Positions 7,535 to 11,287 of a stretch of 11,287 nucleotides of DNA are shown in pieces. Below the pieces are notes generated by a model. That model was not told the origin of the DNA. It searched no databases and saw only the letters and a program-made list of their open reading frames with translations. Origin of the DNA: Xanthobacteraceae bacterium (lineage in GTDB: Bacteria; Pseudomonadota; Alphaproteobacteria; Rhizobiales; Xanthobacteraceae); assembly GCA_030043175.1 (NCBI GenBank), contig JASHYD010000285.1, forward strand, positions 1 to 11,287, given 5' to 3'. The position numbers and the translations under genes are program-made. Each line of letters opens with the position of its first letter. Position 1 is the stretch's first letter.

Positions 7535-7744
7535 TTATTCGATTTTACTTGATAGGCCAGCAAGCGCAGCGGCGCGCAAGGAAACCGGGTCACGCTCACC
7601 AAATTTAGCGGCCGTAATAATTCGTCGGGCGATGTGTTCGCGCATACCCTCAGAAAGGTCAGTGTCGTGAAGCGCTTTGCAGGCGTCCTCAAAAGCCGCA
7701 GTCATCGCAGCTATCACCTCAGGTTCAAACGCTCCAGGCTGCAT
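7535..7744 (-). CDS. Short conserved-type soluble protein
   Basis: A 69-residue frame: MQPGAFEPEVIAAMTAAFED, then ACKALHDTDLSEGMREHIAR, then RIITAAKFGERDPVSLRAAA. Composition is helical and charged with no signal peptide. The 'A..I...A..GERDP..LR..AL' ending is a pattern I know from small hypothetical proteins in rhizobia. In-frame sequence upstream of 7744 stops at a TAG within seven codons, so the ATG at 7744 is the only start. No well-spaced Shine-Dalgarno is seen; a GGAGG lies about 20 bases upstream, too far to be ideal. The function is unknown. It is divergent from the sensor kinase pseudogene, with an inverted repeat in between. Confidence 0.6.
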   Translation of the reverse strand: MQPGAFEPEVIAAMTAAFEDACKALHDTDLSEGMREHIARRIITAAKFGERDPVSLRAAALAGLSSKIE

Positions 7745-8080
7745 GGGCGAACCAATTGGCCACTACCTCCCCAAAAGCGGGCCGCGCGCTCAAACACTTG
7801 GATAGGGGACAAAGCGGTTAAGTCAACAGGCAGTTGACTTGCTGCGCTTCTACGTTTGCCAGTGTGGATTTTGAGCATCACCCGACGACCCCGTTCGGTT
7901 GCCGCTGAGAGTGTGAGGCAAGGATGCGCCGCATCGCACAGGTGTGACATTTAACAGCACGGGTGTGGCATCTCTGCCTTCCAGTTTGTTAGTTGGTCGA
8001 GTGACGCCCCGTTTGACGCTTCCTGATAAGTTGTGGCGGATGTAAATAGTCTTGGGTCGAAGCTCGAAGGTGGCGAGGCG
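7745..8080. other. Divergent intergenic region
   Basis: This lies between the short minus-strand protein gene and the plus-strand sensor kinase. It contains the inverted repeat at 7820-7840 and a near-direct repeat GGTGTGACAT / GGTGTGGCAT at about 7941-7971. The GTG at 8033 could give the kinase 16 extra residues. A minus-strand frame through 7714-7950 has no start signal or motif. Confidence 0.4.
7820..7840. repeat. Inverted repeat in the divergent region
   Basis: Perfect 8-base arms AAGTCAAC and GTTGACTT flank a 5-base centre AGGCA. No T-run follows, so it is not a standard terminator. It lies about 75 bases upstream of the minus-strand start at 7744 and 240 bases before the kinase start. 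A regulator-binding dyad is the simplest reading. Confidence 0.45.
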
Positions 8081-9066
8081 ATGCTTCGGAAGCTTAGCAT
8101 GCAAGTCCAGGCATGTTTCGACCGCGCGCTTGATGCCAAGCGTAAAGCGGACGGGACTGCCGACCCGGCGCGGAAAGCCGAATTCCGCCAATTCGAGAAG
8201 AGCTGGTTGGCCCTCGCCGAGAGCTATGAGATCACTGAACGTCTCACAGACTTCACCGCGGAAAACGCTGGCTGGCAACGGCGGTTTAACGAACGGCGGC
8301 GTGTCGGGGCGAGACAGGACGACGAGGTGCGCCTGCAAAGGTTCATACAGGAGGGTGACGTCGAGGCCCTCTTTGAGCGCATGTGGCTTTCTTCCATCGT
8401 CGAGTTCAGTGATGACGCGATCGTAAGTAAGAACCTCGATGGCACCATCACAAGTTGGAACAAAGGGGCGGAGCGGCTTTATGGCTATTTGGCCCAGGAA
8501 GCGATCGGCAAGCCTGTGACCGTCCTGATCCCACAAGGCCGCCAACACGAGGAGGACGCAATCCTGAAGCTTGTTCGGCGCGGTGACCGGGTTGAGCATT
8601 ATGAAACCGTTCGCCAGCGCATGGATGGAAGGCCGGTTGATATTTCTCTCACCGTCTCGCCTATTAAGGGTGCGGGAGGGGAGGTCGTCGCCGCTTCAGT
8701 GGTTGCGCGCGACATTACCGAGCGCAAGCGGACCGAGGCGCAAGTTTCTATCCTTGCGCGCGAGGCCGAACAAAGGCGGACTTGGCGCAAGCGATAGGGG
8801 TGACCTTGCACGAGTTGGCGACCAATGCGGCAAAGTACGGTGCCCTATCCGTTGCCGAAGGTCAGGTTCGCGTCGAGTGGTCGCGCGCGGAAGACGGGCA
8901 GCTTGTGGTCTGCTGGACCGAAGCGGGAGGTCCGCCAGCCAACCCCCCGACCCGCAAGGGCTTTGGCACGCGCGTGATGCAGAGCATGATAGACGCCGTG
9001 AATGGCCGGGTGCAACTCGATTGGCGCGCGGAGGGCCTTGCGTGTGAAATCGGCGTCCCAACGTGA
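8081..9066 (+). pseudogene. PAS-HWE sensor histidine kinase with phospho-acceptor region deleted
   Basis: The first part (8081-8797, 238 residues) has an N-terminal helical segment (CFDRALDAKRKADGTADPAR to about residue 60) of a type common in Bradyrhizobium sensors. A PAS domain follows at about 100-215 (SIVEFSDDAIVSKNLDGTIT, GYLAQEAIGKPVTVLIP) with its closing VVARDITERKRTEAQ, then ILAREAEQ, where HWE/HisKA_2 kinases have the phospho-acceptor helix 'REAEHR.KN'. The frame breaks right there and stops at 8797. The next frame resumes with ADLAQAIGVTLHELATNAAK (HATPase N box), CWTEAGGPPA and GFGTRVMQSM (G box), and ends at 9066. About 80-90 residues with the histidine and dimer helices are gone. 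A PAS-only protein could still be made; signalling to a response regulator cannot occur. The ATG at 8081 was preferred over the GTG at 8033 because it fits the usual N-terminus. Confidence 0.85.
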
Positions 9067-9131
9067 TGACCTACAAAAAGGCTGTCGGCCGTCCGAACTT
9101 TCCGCCGAGGTGCTAGTCAGCCCATTACATC

Positions 9132-9308
9132 CTGCGCCGATTTACCTTCGGCGTTCTCGGCTCCTTCTTCGTCGCCTGGGTTTTTTCATTCTCGCCAAAT
9201 CCGTTCGCCGACCGGAAGACAACGGCGGGGGCAAAGGCGTTATGTCTCTTATTGGAGGAGGACCGGATCAATAGACGGGCAGCAATGCGAGCCTCCCAGT
9301 TGGTCTGA
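9132..9308 (+). pseudogene. Small membrane-protein frame without a usual start
   Basis: A frame of 58 codons reads LRRFTFGVLGSFFVAWVFSF, one strong membrane helix after basic residues. SPNPFADRKTTAGAKALCLL and LEEDRINRRAAMRASQLV follow, ending at a TGA at 9306-9308. Composition and positive-inside layout look like a genuine single-pass membrane protein of about 60 residues. However, upstream in frame there is only AHYIL and then a TAG; no ATG, GTG or TTG is available, so the start codon appears to have mutated (CTG at 9132 or ATC at 9129 remain). It overlaps antisense with the end of the decarboxylase remnant. The family is not recognised. Confidence 0.42.
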
Positions 9309-9996
9309 AAGTCCCTCAAGAGACATCGTCTTCCCTCCAGTTGGCGCTAGGTTGCCAAGCACGTGCTGCGCCGCCTGCACCGCGCGGTCCACATCAGCTT
9401 CACTGGTCTGCCAGTTGCAGACTGACACCCGCATGCAGCGTTTGCCGCGCCACGTCGTACCGCCGAAAAGGGCCTCGCCGGTCGCAGCGATCCGCGCAAT
9501 GATCGCGTCGGTTCTGTGATCGTGATCCTGCTCCGTGGCATCCGAACGCAGATCGAGAAAGCGCACCAGACCGTGATTGATCGTCGGCTCCCATACGATT
9601 TGCGCACGCGGCCAGCTGCCGATGCGCATGACCAACGCGCGTGCATGGGAACTGACCGCTCGACCAGGTCAGCAACACCTTGCCGGCCCAATTGGCGCAA
9701 CGCCGCATGTGTGGGGACCGCACGACCCCGCCGCGACCATTCCGGGTTCCAGTCACTCTGATCGCGTGCGCCATCTACGAACAATGTATAGGCGGTGCGA
9801 TGCGAGAATGCGCCGCGATGCGCCTCGGCATCAGCAACGAACGTGTAGCGCAGTCAAAGGGCGTGTTCAGCCACTTGTGACCGTCATCGGTCCAGAGCGA
9901 TCTCGACGCCGCGCGAGAGATGCCGATACTTCGGGCTCGTTGCCGCCCAGAGGCCAAACGCACCGTCCACGTGCACCCAGGCGTCATGTTTCCCAA
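9249..9996 (-). pseudogene. PLP-dependent decarboxylase (group II / aromatic amino acid type), C-terminal half
   Basis: The family decarboxylates amino acids with PLP. The remnant lies in four pieces. First, HDAWVHVDGAFGLWAA (to about 9890), with the PLP-contacting Asp. Second, DGHKWLNTPFDCA (about 9894-9847), holding the Schiff-base lysine (codon at 9871-9873). Third, from about 9845 YTFVADAEAHRGAFSHRTAY, then DGARDQSDWNPEWSRRGRAV and LRQLGRQGVADLVER. Fourth, from about 9637 INHGLVRFLDLRSD and RCMRVSVCNWQTSEADVDRA. All match the order of the family, so three indels break one gene. Upstream of about 9996 the first 200 or so residues are missing and the sequence becomes the Ada fragment in the opposite direction. 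The last codons before the stop at 9249 look unlike the family and may be read-through beyond the original end. It is inactive. Confidence 0.8.
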
Positions 9997-10039
9997 ACCG
10001 ACGTCCGACTCGGTCCTGGCGCGTTTTCGGATGGGCAAG

Positions 10040-10372
10040 ATGCTTGATATCGAGGAATCCGAGCGGGCTCGCATCGGCAGGGATCGGCTTTACGACGGTC
10101 GGTTTTTCACGGGCGTCAGGACGACGGGAATCTATTGTCGCCCAGTGTGTCCGGTTCGCCCGGCCAAGGCGGCGAATGTGACGTTCTTTCCTTCTGCCGC
10201 CACCGCCGAGGCCGCGGGTTTTCGCCCCTCTCTCCGGCGCCGACCAGAGGCGGCACCCTTTTCGCCGGCGTGGAACGGCACACGGACGACCGTCGACAGA
10301 GATTCGTCGCTCCAACTTGGCCCTGCTAAGGTGACTTTCTCTGACTCTTTGCGCCTGGCAGAGATCATCTGA
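10040..10372 (+). pseudogene. ada: Ada-type methylphosphotriester domain, truncated, two zinc cysteines lost
   Basis: From the ATG at 10040 the frame reads MLDIEESERARIGRDRLYDG, RFFTGVRTTGIYCRPVCPVR and AAEAAGFRPSLRRRPE, which is the N-terminal domain of Ada (or Ada-AlkA) DNA repair proteins. That domain repairs methylphosphotriesters through a zinc-bound cysteine. Cys33 and Cys37 match E. coli Ada Cys38 and Cys42. The other two ligands, in the usual 'FRPCLRC' motif (Cys69/Cys72), are here Ser64 (TCT, 10229-10231) and Arg67 (CGC, 10238-10240). Each may be one base change from a cysteine codon. Similarity ends at about residue 86 (TRTTVDR), and unrelated codons follow to the stop at 10372. The helix-turn-helix and any methyltransferase or glycosylase part are absent. 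No Shine-Dalgarno is clear. Confidence 0.85.
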
Positions 10373-10616
10373 AAACCCAATGAACGTTCCGGAATTGGCC
10401 CAACTCCGGCATCGGCAGTGTACCGATGGTCCCCGCCCAAGCGATTGACACCGACCCATTTCTGCGCCACCTTTTCTACCGGTAGATACGACCTGCTGCT
10501 TGCGCCCTTTGGGGTATGGTGAACGTATCGCAGCCTTTCATAACCTTTGCCCGAACGAACGGGTCAGCAACGCAAGCCCTGGCACCTCCTGTTTCGTTCA
10601 AGCAAAGGATCAAGAG
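10373..10616. other. Gene-free stretch upstream of the Clp N-domain protein
   Basis: It carries the leader and presumably the promoter of the gene at 10617. TCTACCGGTAGA at 10475-10486 is a perfect 12-base palindrome, about 130 bases before the start. An AAAGGA 7 bases before the ATG is the ribosome binding site. Open frames on both strands here lack motifs. No convincing -35/-10 pair was found. Confidence 0.4.
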
Positions 10617-11255
10617 ATGCGCGACTTCCGCGACGCCAAAGCCATGGCGCACACCCTACGTGCGGCCCTCGCTGCGAAGGGGCACAAGGTCAGCAACAGC
10701 GAAAGCCTCGAACTGATTGCTCAGGCATTCGGCTTGGCCGACTGGAATATTCTCTCAGCCGCGATCCGCGAGGAGGTGACTGGTCCCCACAGCAACGCCC
10801 CCTCGCCCCAGTTTCCTACCACCGCGACAATACACCGAGCACTCGCTTATGCCCGTCAGCGAAAGCACCAGTACACGACGCTGGAGCATCTCCTGCTCGC
10901 CCTGATCGACGATGTAGACGCTTGCCCGGTGATGAAGGCCTGCAAAGTCGATCTTGGCGCACTAAGAGACAAGCTCACCAGTTATATCGACAGCGACCTG
11001 AAAACACTGGTAATTGACGACGGCCGAGAGCCTACGCATAGCGCTGGCTTTCAACGCGTGCTACAGCGCGCGGGGCACTATGCGGAGGGGCGGGGTCGTC
11101 CTAACCGGACCGGCGCAGAGCTTCTTGTGGCGATATTCGCCGAGACAGAGAGCCCCGCCGCGCGGTTGCTCGGTGAGCAGGACATGAGCCGTCAAGACGC
11201 AATCAACTTCATCATCCGAAGTATCGCAAAGGGTGGCGGAGACACCGCAGCTTAG
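10617..11255 (+). CDS. Glyoxalase-related N-terminal segment plus stand-alone ClpA-type N domain
   Basis: A 212-residue protein without signal peptide or membrane segment. Residues 1-52 (MRDFRDAKAMAHTLRAALAA, SNSESLELIAQAFGLADWNI) match the short helical 'glyoxalase-related' domain found at the front of several alphaproteobacterial proteins. Residues 66-202 are a Clp N domain with its two repeats: IHRALAYARQRKHQYTTLEH and LLLALI, then FQRVLQRAGHYAEGRGRPNR and TGAELLVAIFAETESPAARL. These closely follow the ClpA N domain, including the DAINFI end. No AAA+ ATPase module, Walker motif or ClpP loop follows; the protein stops ten residues later. It cannot unfold proteins itself, but might bind ClpA/ClpS substrates or adaptors. 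The ATG at 10617 was chosen for the AAAGGA seven bases upstream; the frame extends to 10500 without start signals. It is intact. The role is inferred from domains only. Confidence 0.82.
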   Translation: MRDFRDAKAMAHTLRAALAAKGHKVSNSESLELIAQAFGLADWNILSAAIREEVTGPHSNAPSPQFPTTATIHRALAYARQRKHQYTTLEHLLLALIDDVDACPVMKACKVDLGALRDKLTSYIDSDLKTLVIDDGREPTHSAGFQRVLQRAGHYAEGRGRPNRTGAELLVAIFAETESPAARLLGEQDMSRQDAINFIIRSIAKGGGDTAA

Positions 11256-11287
11256 TCGGTGTCGCAAGCTCTCAGGTCTCTTATTGA

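Noticed and set aside
7036..7692. Single minus-strand gene of 218 codons
   Set aside because: Overlaps the better-supported short protein gene and shows protein-like character only in its last third, so it was not called as one gene.
7850..8599. Minus-strand frame of 249 codons
   Set aside because: Exactly antisense to the PAS/HWE kinase; no start signals or motifs.
9884..10459. Single minus-strand gene of 191 codons
   Set aside because: Only the last 36 codons belong to the decarboxylase; the rest is antisense to the Ada domain.
10475..10486. TCTACCGGTAGA palindrome as an operator for the Clp-like gene
   Set aside because: Perfect but short and 130 bases from the start, with no promoter found near it; noted only in the intergenic entry.

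Overview
The window looks like an accessory, decaying stretch of an alphaproteobacterial genome, most likely a rhizobium of the Bradyrhizobium type. This is inferred from the GC-rich coding style, an HWE-type PAS sensor kinase, several small secreted or cytosolic proteins of styles I associate with Bradyrhizobiaceae, and a Clp N-domain protein of an alphaproteobacterial kind. No rRNA, tRNA, CRISPR array, integrase or complete insertion sequence could be seen. Most recognisable genes are broken by frameshifts, internal deletions or missing ends. The region therefore reads as a gene graveyard of the sort found in symbiosis or genomic islands, with a few intact genes among the debris.

Layout. 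Positions 1-150 hold the start of a class V aminotransferase (cysteine desulfurase-like) that shifts frame almost at once. On the minus strand, 603-986 encodes an intact small exported protein, preceded by a good sigma-54 (-24/-12) promoter match at 1068-1082. Minus-strand 1593-1934 is an intact cupin. Just upstream lies a truncated and frameshifted hydantoinase B / oxoprolinase subunit (2002-3175). Minus-strand 3287-3913 is an intact exported histidine phosphatase. An unrecognised, probably frameshifted gene covers 4212-4674.

From 4971 the strand alternates. A broken conserved-type small protein gene runs 4971-5402 on the plus strand. A decayed small exported-protein gene lies at 5721-6076 (minus). 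A small periplasmic protein at 6656-6928 (plus) runs at its 3' end into an antisense fragment of an MHS-type MFS transporter (6867-6989). Minus-strand 7535-7744 encodes a short soluble protein. At 8081-9066 a PAS/HWE histidine kinase has lost its phospho-acceptor segment. At 9132-9308 there is a small membrane-protein frame with no usual start codon. At 9249-9996 (minus) is the C-terminal half of a PLP-dependent decarboxylase in four frames. It abuts, in opposite orientation, the N-terminal methylphosphotriester domain of an Ada-type protein (10040-10300) that has lost two of its four zinc cysteines. The window ends with an intact protein (10617-11255) joining a glyoxalase-related N-terminal segment to a stand-alone ClpA-type N domain.

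Working together. The only operon-like pair is hydantoinase B followed by the cupin, and the enzyme is dead. The best candidates for live function are the exported protein with the sigma-54 promoter, the histidine phosphatase, the cupin, the short protein at 7535-7744 and the ClpA-N-like protein. I did not find a convincing new multi-gene system. The most intriguing single items are the stand-alone ClpA N-domain protein and the sigma-54 promoter.
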